From the NCBI GenBank assembly GCA_017744495.1, contig JAGIBE010000213.1, positions 95,491 through 156,177 of the forward strand: a stretch of DNA of 60,687 nucleotides. The letters run 5' to 3'. The notes under the pieces are model-generated. The model saw only the letters and a program-made list of their open reading frames with translations. It made no database searches and was not told the DNA's origin. How positions within the stretch are numbered: position 1 is the first letter of the stretch; every line of letters begins with the position of its first letter. This document shows, piece after piece, positions 16,859 through 26,138 of this stretch. Origin of the DNA: Caulobacter sp. Lineage in GTDB: Bacteria > Pseudomonadota > Alphaproteobacteria > Caulobacterales > Caulobacteraceae. The translations under genes were made by a program, and so were the position numbers.

Positions 16859-18281
16859 TCATGGCCGGCCGCCTTGCCCGGGGATCGCAGGGGCACTGGA
16901 CAGCCATCCGGCGATCAGAAGACAGCCGGCGATCGCGAGGGCCGCGATGCTGTAGGCATGGCCGAAGGATCCGGCGTCGGTTACTGATCCAAGCACCGAG
17001 AAGAACAATCCACCGATCAACGCGGCCGCCAGCGCCGCACTGATCTGGAACATCGAATTGACCAGGCCGGCCACCAGCCCCGCCTGCGTCTTGTCGATGC
17101 CCCGGACAACGGTCTGGACGAGATTTGGCAGCGCGATCCCCTGCCCCACGCCGATGAAGAACAGTGCGACAAACAGAAAGCGCGGAGCGCCGATTGAAGT
17201 CAGAACCGCCGAGGCCGCCAGTCCCGCAGCCTGCACGCCCATTCCGGCGGCCGCGGCATATCGCCCGAATACCTTGAGCGCCCGCCCGCTGACAAAGGGG
17301 CCCAGAAAGAAGCCAGCTGCGGCCGGCAGGATCGCCAGCCCGGCGGCGAAAGGCGTCCGCCCCAGCCCCCCTTGTTGGTAGATCGAAAAGATCAGCCAGA
17401 AGGCCGCGACGACGTAGAAGAAAAGGGCGGCAAGCAGCCCTCTCATGAGGCCGGGAGCCCGAAGCAGGCTTGGCGTCAGGATCGGGTCGCCGCCAGCGAT
17501 CTCCAGCTTTCGCTCAAATCGCCAGAACGCCAGCAACAGCGGGAGGGCGGCGGCCAGCATGACGAACGCCCACCACGGCCACCCTTGCTCACGCCCTTCG
17601 ATCAGCGGCGCGATGAGCGCGAAAAGGCCAAGCGCGAGCAGCACCGCGCCGCCGACGTCCAGCTTGCTGGGGCGATCCGATCGCGTCTCCTTCACCAGGA
17701 ACAGCGCCGCCGGCGCGGCGATCGCGATCACGGGCAGGTTGACGAGGAATATGCTTCGCCAGCCCAGCCCGAAGATATCGAGTGCGATCAGGGTTCCGCC
17801 GAGAAACAACCCCGCCATCGACGCCAGCCCGAAGGTCATGGCGTACAGGGCTCAGGGCCTTCGATTTTTCGTCTTCCGGAAAGATCGCATTGATCGAGGC
17901 CAGGGCTTGGGGCGCCATGATGGCGGCCGACACGCCCTGCAGGATCCGACCCACGATCAGGGCCGGGGCGGCCAAGGCCCATCCGCACAATGCCGATGAG
18001 GCAGCGAAGCCCGCCATGCCGATCAGGAAGATGTTCCGGCGCCCGTAAAGATCGCCCAGACGCCCGCCGGTGACCAGCATCACCGCATAGGCGGTCGCGT
18101 AGCCCGAGATGACCAGCTGCATCACGGCCGTGGAAGCATGGAGGTCCGCCCGGATCGACGGCAACGCCACATTGACGATGAAAAAATCCAGCGGAGGCAG
18201 AAACGCCCCGGCCAACAGGACGATCAGGGCAGTCCATCTGCGGGGATCCCGAGTGACATCATTGCTCAGGGCACGCTTCAA
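16859..18281 (-). pseudogene. DHA2-family MFS transporter with a frameshift
   Basis: The N-terminal frame (from a TTG at 18281 with an AAGGAG ribosome site) encodes LDFFIVNVALPSIRADL, GGRLGDLYGRRN and GRILQGVSAAIMAPQALAS, then loses phase near 17848-17851. The other frame continues immediately as LYAMTFGLASMAGLFLGG to the normal C-terminus. Dropping one C on the coding strand (CTGAGCCCTGTACGCC) rejoins them as SKALSLYAMTFG, as in intact relatives. The intact protein would be a drug exporter of about 470 residues. A single-base insertion could be a real mutation or a sequencing error; the other broken transporter only 1.1 kb away makes decay plausible. Confidence 0.8.
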
Positions 18282-18436
18282 GAGCGTCTCCTTCCGACTT
18301 TATCGGCTTATGGGATGGGTCGCGACGGGAGCGGACCTCGGACTAGATCACGAAGTCGACGTCAGCCGGGCGGCAGCGTGCGCAGGTCCAGATTAGTCGC
18401 GGCGCAGAGACGGCGGAGCCGGGTATGCCGTCCGCC

Positions 18437-19270
18437 TCAGGCGTCCGGGAAGTCGGTACTGATCGTCAGGTTCTCCCAAGCCCCGATCTCGGACTCGACC
18501 GCCGCGAGTTTGGCGCGAGCCCGGCGCAGCGCGTCGGATCCGAGCAGCAGATGCAGCGGCGGATCGGGCGCGTCGACGATGCGCAGCAGCGCCTGAGCCG
18601 CGCGATCCGGATCCCCGAGCTGCTGGCCCGCCATCGACGAGAAGGCTGCGGTGGCCTTGCCGGCCGTGGCCTCATAGCCCTCGGCCTGCGTCTTGCTCAG
18701 CCTGATCGAGTGGGTCGACAGGAAGTCCGTCCGGAACGCGCCCGGCGCGACAGCGGTCAGCTTGATCCCCAGCGGCGCAACCTCCTGGCTCAGCGACACC
18801 GTCAGGCCCTCGAGGGCGAACTTGGCCGCCGCGTAGAGCGCCGACGCCGCCCCCGGCGCGCGGCCGGCGATCGAGGTGATGTTGAGGATGCGCGCCTCTT
18901 CTTGCATGCGCAGCCTGGGCAGGGCCGCGCGGATCACCTTGAACGGGCCGAAGACGTCGGTGGCGAACAGGCGCTCGACCTCGGCGTCCGTGGCGTCCTC
19001 CAATGCACCCAGCAGACCGTAACCTGCGTTGTTGACCACGACGTCCAGCCGCCCATAGGCAAGGTGGAAAGCATCATCCACCGCGCGCTCGATCGCCGCG
19101 CCGTCCGTGACGTCCAGCGTCAGGACGTGCAGCCTCCCCGGCCCAATGTCGATCGGCGGCGCTCCCGACCGGGCCGTGCCGATCACTGTGTCGCCCCGCG
19201 CCAGCGCCGCCTTGGCGAGGGCGAGACCCAGCCCGCGCGAAATTCCCGTGATGAACCAATGCTTCGTCAT
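18437..19270 (-). CDS. SDR-family oxidoreductase, divergent from LysR
   Basis: A 277-residue short-chain dehydrogenase with TGISRGLG nucleotide site, VVVNNAGYG, catalytic Ser in NITSIAGR and the YAAAK pair. The extended C-terminal region (FSSMAGQQLGDPDRAAQALLRIV) is typical of SDRs annotated as oxidoreductases acting on ketones or quinones; the substrate is unknown. It is divergent from a LysR-family gene 92 bases away, the usual arrangement for a LysR regulator and its target. Confidence 0.87.
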   Translation of the reverse strand: MTKHWFITGISRGLGLALAKAALARGDTVIGTARSGAPPIDIGPGRLHVLTLDVTDGAAIERAVDDAFHLAYGRLDVVVNNAGYGLLGALEDATDAEVERLFATDVFGPFKVIRAALPRLRMQEEARILNITSIAGRAPGAASALYAAAKFALEGLTVSLSQEVAPLGIKLTAVAPGAFRTDFLSTHSIRLSKTQAEGYEATAGKATAAFSSMAGQQLGDPDRAAQALLRIVDAPDPPLHLLLGSDALRRARAKLAAVESEIGAWENLTISTDFPDA

Positions 19271-19362
19271 CGCATGCTCCTTGTGCGGCGCGTCTTGTGC
19301 GCCCTGACAAGGCTCTTCAGAATACCCTCAATTCTGACTGAGTTTGTAAGACTGACTAAAGA

Positions 19363-20295
19363 ATGACCCAGGCGACAGCTGACGCGATGCTGACGGGCGG
19401 CGACTTCGCCCACCTTCGAGCCTTCGTGGCCGTGGCTCAGGCCTTGAGCTTCACGCGCGCGGCGGAAGCGCTGGGCGTCACGCCGTCGGCCCTTAGCCAG
19501 ATCGTGCGCGTCTTCGAGGACCGGATCGGCGTCCGCCTGCTGAACCGCACCACGCGCAGCGTCTCCCTGACCGAGGCCGGCGAGACCCTGCTTCGCCGCG
19601 TCGCGCCGGCCGTGGCCGAGCTCAGCCGAGCGATCGGGCAGGCCCGTCTCTATCAAGAGCGCCCGTCTGGGACCGTTCGGGTCCACGTGTTCCGCTCGGC
19701 CGCCGATCTCTACGTCCAGCCGATCCTGCCCGCGTTCCACCGGGCCTATCCGGAGGTCGTCTTGGACATAACTGTCGATGACGAGGTGGTCGACACGGTG
19801 GCGTCGGGCTTCGACGTCGCCATCCGCATCGGCGAGGTGATCGAGCGCGATATGATCGCTGTGCCTCTAGAGCCGCCGGTGCGCCAGGTGCCCGTTGCCG
19901 CTCCCAGTTATGTCGCCGAGCACGGCCTGCCGGCCCATCCTCGCGACCTGCTGGCCCACAGCTGTATTCGCTGGCGCTGGCCGGGCCGCGCCCAGCCCTA
20001 TCGCTGGGAGTTCTTCGAGAGTGGCTCCTGGTTCGAGGTCGAGGTCGACGGGCCGCTAGTCGTCAACAGTAAGGACATTGCCTTGCAGGCCGCCATCGAC
20101 GGTGTCGGCATCGCCTTCTCCGTCGAGCGGACCGCCCGTCAGGCCATCACCGACGGCCTGCTCGTCCCGATGCTGGAGGCTTGGTGCGAGCCCTTCCCGG
20201 GCCACCATCTGTGCTTTCCCCAACAACGACAGATGAACCCGGCCTTGCGCGCCTTCATCGACACGGTACGCGAAGGCGCTTCGTCTACCGGCTGA
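19363..20295 (+). CDS. LysR-family transcriptional regulator
   Basis: A 310-residue LysR-type regulator. The N-terminal winged HTH (about 14-73) reads FVAVAQALSFTRAAEALGVTPSALSQIVRVFEDRIGVRLLNRTTRSVSLTEAG. The C-terminal effector domain follows with a RPSGTVRVHVFRSAADLYVQP linker and the CRG-type pattern FDVAIRIGEV. It probably controls the divergent SDR gene and itself. The intergenic region holds two GACTGA half-elements near 19337-19356, but no clear T-N11-A box was assigned. Confidence 0.87.
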   Translation: MTQATADAMLTGGDFAHLRAFVAVAQALSFTRAAEALGVTPSALSQIVRVFEDRIGVRLLNRTTRSVSLTEAGETLLRRVAPAVAELSRAIGQARLYQERPSGTVRVHVFRSAADLYVQPILPAFHRAYPEVVLDITVDDEVVDTVASGFDVAIRIGEVIERDMIAVPLEPPVRQVPVAAPSYVAEHGLPAHPRDLLAHSCIRWRWPGRAQPYRWEFFESGSWFEVEVDGPLVVNSKDIALQAAIDGVGIAFSVERTARQAITDGLLVPMLEAWCEPFPGHHLCFPQQRQMNPALRAFIDTVREGASSTG

Positions 20296-20324
20296 GCTAA
20301 TCCGCTGGTGACGGGGCAGCGCCA

Positions 20325-20510
20325 TTGTTGGACGAACTGGAGAGCCCCACTCTCACGGCGCTCGCGCCCAAACTGGGCTTCTCCAGCCTCTCCGCGTTCA
20401 GCCGTTGGCGACGCAAGCACGACAAGATGGTGGCCCGCGCCGATTTTCTGCGCTCCGGCGAGGCCTTTTGGTCCGACGGGGACCGATATTGCTTTTCGAT
20501 CCGCTTCTAG
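20325..20510 (+). pseudogene. Possible AraC-type HTH remnant
   Basis: A 61-codon frame with a TTG start includes LAPKLGFSSLSAFSRWRRKH, which resembles the second helix-turn-helix of AraC regulators (LGFSSxSAFSRAFRR). An in-frame stop lies just upstream and the rest of the regulator is absent, so this is at best a fragment. It could also be a chance frame. Confidence 0.3.
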
Positions 20511-20623
20511 GACGATTTTGCCGGTCGAAGGTCGGGGTTCACCGGCGCGCTGTCCCTATCGGTCAACACACCTCGGTCAAGCGTGGAGCACCGGACCGAA
20601 AGAATACATCCCATGGATGTGGA

Positions 20624-20643
20624 CGCCTTGCTGGATTCGAACC
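20624..20643 (-). repeat. Copy of the tRNA-Arg 3' end (att-like direct repeat)
   Basis: Bases 20624-20643 match 20775-20794, inside tRNA-Arg, at 19 of 20 positions, covering the T arm. The similarity extends outward with one gap to a TGG matching the encoded CCA end. A partial tRNA 3' end downstream of an intact tRNA is the classic footprint of tyrosine-recombinase integration. Confidence 0.6.
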
Positions 20644-20769
20644 GAAAAACCGCCGTTTGTACGCTATCGCCCGAAATACCCCCACACTTAGGTTGCGCAA
20701 GGACGTGGCATCGTAGCTTTGGGCGGGTTTGGCGTAGCCTGGCGTACAAAATCATAAAATCGGCGGGAT

Positions 20770-20846
20770 TGGCGCGCCCTGCTGGATTCGAACCAGCGAC
20801 CGCTCGCTTAGAAGGCGAGTGCTCTATCCAGCTGAGCTAAGGGCGC
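20770..20846 (-). tRNA. tRNA-Arg (anticodon TCT)
   Basis: The reverse complement folds as a tRNA. It has a GCGCCCT acceptor, D arm AGCTCAGCTGGATAGAGC, anticodon stem CTCGC/GCGAG with loop CTTCTAA (anticodon TCT, reading AGA), T arm with GGTTCGAATC, and an encoded CCA end. Confidence 0.95.
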
Positions 20847-20887
20847 GGACTCCGAGGAGATCCGGAGGAAAACTTGCGGCCTAACGC

Positions 20888-21193
20888 CTAGTGCGTCCAG
20901 GGCTGCTTGCGGCCGGCGGCGAAGTTGTCGGCGTAAGCCTTGATGATCCGCTTGGGGGTCTTGGGCTCGAACAGCTGGAACGAGATTTCGTGACGCTGGG
21001 CGTAGGCCACGGCCTCGTCGCGGGTCTCGAACTTCAGGCGCACCTGGCCGTTCATATCGCTCGACTGGGTCCAGCCCATCAGCGGGTCGGGCCGTCTGGC
21101 CGAGGCCGGCTCGAATTCCAGCACCCAATCCTTGGTCTTGGCCTTGCCGGACTGCATGGCGGTCTTGGCGGGGCGGTAGATGCGCGCGAGCAT
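20888..21193 (-). CDS. ETC complex I accessory subunit (NDUFS4-like)
   Basis: A 101-residue protein of the ETC complex I conserved-region family, homologous to mitochondrial NDUFS4 (18 kDa), which docks on the peripheral arm of NADH:quinone oxidoreductase. Characteristic segments are RIYRPAKTAMQSGKA, WVLEFEP, DPLMGWTQSSDM, VRLKFETRDEAVAYA and PKRIIKAYADNF. The ATG at 21193 fits the family start; longer upstream frames run antisense through tRNA-Pro. It lies between two tRNA genes. Confidence 0.88.
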   Translation of the reverse strand: MLARIYRPAKTAMQSGKAKTKDWVLEFEPASARRPDPLMGWTQSSDMNGQVRLKFETRDEAVAYAQRHEISFQLFEPKTPKRIIKAYADNFAAGRKQPWTH

Positions 21194-21239
21194 GAAGCCT
21201 CTCCAGGTCGGTCTTCCCCCTTCGGAAAGGGGTTCTAGG

Positions 21240-21316
<77 letters not shown>

Positions 21317-21376
21317 AAACACCGAGCGGCTGCTCTACAGGGCTTCGTCGCCCGGGGCAAACGGAACGGGCGCTCT

Positions 21377-21907
21377 TCAGCCTTTCGGGAAGATTTTATT
21401 GAGCACCCGGTCGCCGGGCAGGATGCCCAGCTGGGCGGCGCGGCCGCCGGGAATCTCGAGAACGCCGCGGATCACGCCGCCGGAGGGGATAGGCGTCTCA
21501 TCGTGAGGCACGGCGTTGCGGGCGATCGACAACACCCGGCCGTCGGGCGCGATATAGATAATGTCCAGCGGAATCAGGGTGTTCTTCATCCAGAACGCCG
21601 CCCGCTGGGGCGGGTTGTACGGGAACAGCATGCCGCGGTCGGGGGCCAGCGACTTGCGGAACATCAGGCCCCGCTCCTGCTCCGCCTTGGTGATCGCCAG
21701 TTCGACCGTGAACTTAACGCGCCCCCGGCTGGTGATGATCTCGACCGTGTCGAGCTTGGCGGAGGGCTTGGCGGCCGCAGCGGCGGCCGGCTTGGGCCTG
21801 GCCTGCCAGGCCTGGGCCGGAACCGCGACCAGGGCGCTGGTAGCCAGCGCGAAGACGGCCAGCGCCAGGGCGCGTCGTCCGGTGTTCGTTATCAATCCCA
21901 CGCGCAC
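21377..21907 (-). CDS. DUF192 family exported protein
   Basis: A 176-residue protein with an N-terminal signal peptide (about 1-33, ending VAVPAQA) and an Ala-rich linker. The DUF192 domain carries the motifs AITKAEQERGLMFRK, GMLFPYNPPQRAAFWMKNTLIPLDIIYI and GVIRGVLEIPGG. The biochemical function of DUF192 is not established. It follows the double-domain cold-shock gene on the same strand by 64 bases, so they probably share a transcript. Confidence 0.85.
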   Translation of the reverse strand: MRVGLITNTGRRALALAVFALATSALVAVPAQAWQARPKPAAAAAAKPSAKLDTVEIITSRGRVKFTVELAITKAEQERGLMFRKSLAPDRGMLFPYNPPQRAAFWMKNTLIPLDIIYIAPDGRVLSIARNAVPHDETPIPSGGVIRGVLEIPGGRAAQLGILPGDRVLNKIFPKG

Positions 21908-21971
21908 CTCGTCATCCTCGCCGCGTCTCGCGACACGGCGATCCTACGACGTCATGTCGCGATGGCGGAAG

Positions 21972-22571
21972 TCAGTCTTCGCCGGCCGTGATCTCGGCGA
22001 CGACCAGGCCTTTGGGGCCCTCGGCGAAACGCACCATGACGTCATCGCCCGGTTGCAGGTCTTCCAGCCCACCGCGACGCAGGGTCTCGATGTGCACGAA
22101 GATGTCGCCCGGCTGGCCGTCGCGGACGACGAAGCCATAGCCTTTGGTGCGATTGAACCACTTGACCTTGGCGCGCTCGGCCGGGCCCACGGGCTCCAGC
22201 ATCTGGCGGCCGCTATCGACGCCCGAGCGGAAATGGTCACGGCGCACGCCCATGCCGTCGCCGAACGAGCGCTTGGGCCGTTCCAGCGGCGCCGGTGCGG
22301 CGCTCTCGTCCAGATCCACGACTTCGGACACCTGCCAGCCCTTGGGGCGCTTGACCACGTCGCAGACGATGATCGCGCCTTCCAACGCTGTTTCCCGGCC
22401 ACAGCTGCGCAAGGACGTGACGTGCAGCAGCACGTCCTTCAGGCCGGTCTGACCCGGATCGTCGGGGACGATGAACCCATACCCCTTGCCCGTATCAAAC
22501 CACTTCACGCGACCGCTGATACGCACGAATTCCTCATGCGATCCCGAGTCCTCGAAATCGAAACCAGACAT
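21972..22571 (-). CDS. Double cold-shock-domain protein (CspC/CspD-like)
   Basis: A 199-residue protein with two cold-shock domains. The first (about 16-80) has [19 protein letters not shown] and [10 protein letters not shown]; the second (about 132-195) has [19 protein letters not shown] and [13 protein letters not shown]. Both retain aromatic RNP1-like motifs that bind single-stranded nucleic acid; RNP2 is modified in the first. Two-domain Csps are characteristic of Caulobacter, where they are stationary-phase proteins. The ATG at 22571 has a GAGGGG ribosome site; the longer frame upstream is not supported. Confidence 0.88.
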   Translation of the reverse strand: MSGFDFEDSGSHEEFVRISGRVKWFDTGKGYGFIVPDDPGQTGLKDVLLHVTSLRSCGRETALEGAIIVCDVVKRPKGWQVSEVVDLDESAAPAPLERPKRSFGDGMGVRRDHFRSGVDSGRQMLEPVGPAERAKVKWFNRTKGYGFVVRDGQPGDIFVHIETLRRGGLEDLQPGDDVMVRFAEGPKGLVVAEITAGED

Positions 22572-22744
22572 TCCGCCCCTCTGGCTCGCCCAGACAGCCC
22601 AGGGGGCGAGCACCACAGAATAACACTGTTCTCGCGAGAAGAGAGCCGTCAATAACCAATTGAGGCGAAAAGGCGATCTCCAGGCCCGCGCGACATTTCG
22701 TCGCAGCGTCTAGACCGACATAAACCTGAAATGTCCGTGGTGGG

Positions 22745-22819
22745 TGGCAGTCCCTAGGGGAGTCGAACCCCTCTCTCCAGAATGAAAATCTGGCGTCCTA
22801 ACCGATAGACGAAGGGACC
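22745..22819 (-). tRNA. tRNA-Glu (anticodon TTC), copy 1
   Basis: The reverse complement begins GGTCCCTTCGTC, has anticodon stem CCAGA/TCTGG with loop TTTTCAT (anticodon TTC), T arm GGGGTTCGACTCCCC and an encoded CCA end. It is identical over its full length to the copy 53 bases away. Confidence 0.95.
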
Positions 22820-22872
22820 ACGGCGCCTGCATTAGGCGGGTATTCGCATGTAAAGTCTAAGTAGCTTCGCGG

Positions 22873-22947
22873 TGGCAGTCCCTAGGGGAGTCGAACCCCT
22901 CTCTCCAGAATGAAAATCTGGCGTCCTAACCGATAGACGAAGGGACC
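22873..22947 (-). tRNA. tRNA-Glu (anticodon TTC), copy 2
   Basis: Same 75-base sequence as the neighbouring tRNA-Glu: acceptor GGTCCCT, anticodon loop TTTTCAT, encoded CCA. The two are tandem and transcribed in the same direction; the spacer shows no third gene. Confidence 0.95.
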
Positions 22948-23016
22948 GCGTGGCCGCGAAGAGCAGGCGATATACAAAGCTTCCCCCCAGGGCGCAAGCG
23001 ACGAAGAGCAGTTTTT

Positions 23017-24831
23017 TCAAGTCATGCGCATGCGGGGGTCGGCGACGTCCTCGATCTCCAGCTGAACGCCTTCTCGGCCCATATAATCGTCCGGTTTCAG
23101 ACGGCCCACGACGTGCAACGCGCCGCCGCCGGCCAGTAGACGCTCGCCCAGAGGGGTCTCGGCCGAGCGCCAGGAGATCGCCTTGATTCGGTCGCCCGAC
23201 GGCCCGACCAGGTCGACGCGCACGTGGCCGCCCTTCATCGCCATCATCCGCTCGGGGCGCACGCCGGCCAGGGCGAACATCGGCTCGGGATTGCCCGGAC
23301 CGAACGGCGCCAGCTGCTGGAACTCGGTCCACAGGGCGCGATTGGCGGCCCGCGGCTGGACCAGGGCGTCGATCTCCACCGCCTCGACGCCGACGGCCTC
23401 CATCTCGCCGGCCAGGCGCTCCTCGAGGAAGGCGCGGAACTCCGGAATCGAATCCGGGCGGATCGACAGGCCCGCGGCCATGGCGTGGCCGCCGCCGGCC
23501 ATCAGCAGGCCGGCCTCGAAGGCCGCCTGGATCGCCGCGCCCAGGTTGACGCCCGGCTGCGAGCGGCCCGAGCCCTTGCCGACATTAGCGGCGCGATCGA
23601 CGCCGATCACCACCACCGGCTTGCGATAGCGCTCGCGCAGGCGGCCGGCGACGATGCCGATCACCCCGGGGTGCCAGCCCTCCCCCGCCACCACGATCAC
23701 CGGGGCGTCGGGATTGAAGTTGCTGCCGCGCTCCAGCATGGCCGCGGCCTCCTCGACCACGGCGGCCTCCACGGCCTTGCGCTCGGTGTTGAGGCCGTCC
23801 AGCTCCTCGGCTAGGGCCTGGGCCTCCAGCGGGTCGTCCGTGGACAACAGGCGCGCGCCCAAGTCGGAACGGCCGATCCGTCCGCCGGCGTTGATGCGGG
23901 GGCCGAGAATGAAGCCGGCGTGGAACACCGAGGCCGGCCCGGAGCCCTTGCCGACCTGGAACAGCGCCTTCAGGCCCGGATTGCCCCAGCTGGACATGGT
24001 CCGCAGACCCAGGGTCGTCAGCGCGCGGTTGAAGCCGACCAGCTGGGTGACGTCGCAGACCTCGCCCATGGCGACTAGGTCCAGCCATTGGCGCAGGTCC
24101 GGCTGCGGCCGATCCTCAGTGAACAGGCCGCGCTTGCGGGCCTCGCGGTTCAGGGCGGCCAGCAGCACGAAGGTCACCCCGGCGGCGGCCAAGACGCCCT
24201 GCCCGCTCCGGCAGCCCGGACGGTTGGGATTGACCACGGCGGCGGCGGCCGGCGGGTCCTCGCGCATCAGGTGGTGATCTATCACCACCACCTCCAGGCC
24301 GATGGTCGCGGCGCTGGCGATGGCGTCATAGGCGGCCGCGCCGCAGTCCAGGGTGACCACCAGTTCGGCGCCGCTCTCGCGGATGGTCTTGAAGGCCGCC
24401 GGGCTGGGGCCATAGCCCTCGGTCAGACGGTCGGGGATGTAGATGGGCAACTCCACGCCCATGTAGCGGAACCAGCGCACCAGTTGGGCGGCGCTGGTGG
24501 CGCCGTCGACGTCGTAGTCGGCGAACACCATGGTCGGCCGGCCGCTTTCCAGGGCGTCGATCAGGATCTCGGCCGCCCGGTCCATGTCGGTGAAGCTGGA
24601 GGGGTCGGGGAACAGCGCCTTCAGGGTGGGCCGCAGATAGTGCTCGGCGGCGTCGACGCCCACGCCGCGCGAGGCCAGGGCCCGGGCTAGAGGCTCGGAC
24701 AGACCGTGCTGCTGCTGGTGGCTGCGGGCCACGCCCGCGTCGCCCGGCCGCTCGCGCCAGGCCCGGCCGCTGATCGACCGTTCGACATCCAGGAAATGGC
24801 CCGTGACGAGATGCGCGTGTCCGTCGGCCAT
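23017..24831 (-). CDS. recJ: Single-stranded-DNA-specific exonuclease RecJ
   Basis: A 604-residue 5'-3' exonuclease used in recombinational and mismatch repair. DHH-family motifs are clear: VFADYDVDGATSAA (motif I), VTLDCGAAAYDAI, VVVIDHHLM (DHH), and the DHHA1 glycine-rich GGGHAMAAGLSI. A C-terminal OB-like region follows (MAMKGGHVRVDLVG, VVGRLKPDDY). The length is normal. The ATG at 24831 has an upstream GGGAGG. It ends the minus-strand gene series fbp-glpX-hom, 185 bases after fbp. Confidence 0.93.
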   Translation of the reverse strand: MADGHAHLVTGHFLDVERSISGRAWRERPGDAGVARSHQQQHGLSEPLARALASRGVGVDAAEHYLRPTLKALFPDPSSFTDMDRAAEILIDALESGRPTMVFADYDVDGATSAAQLVRWFRYMGVELPIYIPDRLTEGYGPSPAAFKTIRESGAELVVTLDCGAAAYDAIASAATIGLEVVVIDHHLMREDPPAAAAVVNPNRPGCRSGQGVLAAAGVTFVLLAALNREARKRGLFTEDRPQPDLRQWLDLVAMGEVCDVTQLVGFNRALTTLGLRTMSSWGNPGLKALFQVGKGSGPASVFHAGFILGPRINAGGRIGRSDLGARLLSTDDPLEAQALAEELDGLNTERKAVEAAVVEEAAAMLERGSNFNPDAPVIVVAGEGWHPGVIGIVAGRLRERYRKPVVVIGVDRAANVGKGSGRSQPGVNLGAAIQAAFEAGLLMAGGGHAMAAGLSIRPDSIPEFRAFLEERLAGEMEAVGVEAVEIDALVQPRAANRALWTEFQQLAPFGPGNPEPMFALAGVRPERMMAMKGGHVRVDLVGPSGDRIKAISWRSAETPLGERLLAGGGALHVVGRLKPDDYMGREGVQLEIEDVADPRMRMT

Positions 24832-25016
24832 GGGTCAGGCCTCCCGCTTGGGAAACGGGCCGGAAACGACGGTTTTGGCGATGACGGTCATCTCCCGAGC
24901 CTACGCCGTTTGACGGATTCGCTCCACGCGGAGCGACAAGCCGGGAAGATAGGTCGCGGGTGCGCCAGAATCGGTCGCAACCGGGGATACGCCCTTGCGG
25001 CGTGTCCCCGTGCCGA

Positions 25017-25994
25017 TCAGCCCGCCGCCGTCTCCGTCACGACCACGTTCACCTCGTTGGCCGAGCCCAGCACCACCGGTACGCGCTGGTGCAGCTTGGT
25101 GGGTTGCAGGTCGAGGATCGCGGTCACGCCGTCGGTCGACTTGCCGCCGGCTCGTTCGACGATCAGCGACATGGGGTTGGCTTCATACATCAGGCGCAGC
25201 TTGCCCGGCTTGTCGGGCTCGCGGGCGTCCCACGGGTACATGAAGATGCCTCCGCGCATCAGGATACGGTGGACGTCGGCCACCATCGAGGCCACCCAGC
25301 GCATGTTGAAGTTCTTGCCGCGCGGACCGGTCTTGCCCTGCAGGCAGCCGTCGACATAGCGGCGCACCGGCGCGGCCCAATGGCGCTGGTTGGACATGTT
25401 GATCGCGAACTCGGCGGTGTCGGCCGGGATGGCGATCGTCTGGTGGGTCAGCAGCCAGCGGCCGTCGGCGTCCAGGGTGAAGGCCACGACGCCCTTGCTC
25501 AGGGTCACGACCAGCATGGTCTGCGGCCCGTAGACCGCGTAGCCGGCGGCGACCTGACGGCGGCCCGGCAGCAGGAAGTCGGCCTCGCTGGGCGCGACGC
25601 CGGCCGGCGCGGGCAGGATCGAGAAGATCGTGCCGACCGAGACGTTGACGTCGATGTTGCTGGAGCCGTCCAGCGGATCGAACGTCACCAGATAGCCGCC
25701 GATCGCCCCGGTGGTCTCGATGACCTCCAGTTCCTCGGACGCCAGGCCGGCCACCAGCGGACAGCCCTGCAGGGCGTCGCGCAGGATGTCGTTGGTGATG
25801 ATGTCGAGCTTCTTCTGCTCCTCGTCCTGGACGTTGACCACACCGGCCGCGCCCAGGCTGCCCGAGATCGCGCCCGAGGCCACGACCTTGCTGATCTGGG
25901 CGCAAGCCCCGGCGATCACCGTGACGACGGCCTTCACCTCGTCGCCCGCGGGCTCGTCGGCGAGCCATCCGGCGAGATCGGTCAGCGTGGTCAT
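25017..25994 (-). CDS. fbp: Class I fructose-1,6-bisphosphatase
   Basis: A 325-residue FBPase that hydrolyses fructose-1,6-bisphosphate in gluconeogenesis. The metal site [20 protein letters not shown] and the preceding ASEELEVI are intact, and the substrate region [16 protein letters not shown] with [29 protein letters not shown] is present. The ATG at 25994 has an AGAGG upstream. The next gene upstream, glpX, encodes an unrelated class II enzyme for the same reaction, so the locus carries both FBPase folds. Confidence 0.95.
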   Translation of the reverse strand: MTTLTDLAGWLADEPAGDEVKAVVTVIAGACAQISKVVASGAISGSLGAAGVVNVQDEEQKKLDIITNDILRDALQGCPLVAGLASEELEVIETTGAIGGYLVTFDPLDGSSNIDVNVSVGTIFSILPAPAGVAPSEADFLLPGRRQVAAGYAVYGPQTMLVVTLSKGVVAFTLDADGRWLLTHQTIAIPADTAEFAINMSNQRHWAAPVRRYVDGCLQGKTGPRGKNFNMRWVASMVADVHRILMRGGIFMYPWDAREPDKPGKLRLMYEANPMSLIVERAGGKSTDGVTAILDLQPTKLHQRVPVVLGSANEVNVVVTETAAG

Positions 25995-26138
25995 GGAGGG
26001 CCTCTTGGGAATGAAGGATTCGGCGCGACCATAGCGCGCGCGGCGCGATTTCCGATCCGGTCGGATCAGCTTATCGCTCTAGGATGTTGTTGTGACGCAT
26101 TTTCCGGCGGCGGATCGACGCTCGTTCCGCGGAGACCG

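Larger units (their letters stand above)
20296..20769. other. Gene-poor scar region beside tRNA-Arg
   Basis: These 474 bases contain no intact gene. They hold a fragment resembling the end of an AraC-type helix-turn-helix (20325-20510) and a copy of the tRNA-Arg 3' end (20624-20643). The mixture of fragments and the neighbouring tRNA suggest the remains of an integrated element. Confidence 0.55.

Noticed and set aside
20600-20700. Second tRNA gene at the GGATTCGAACC motif
   Set aside because: Only the T arm and part of the acceptor are present; no anticodon or D arm can be folded.
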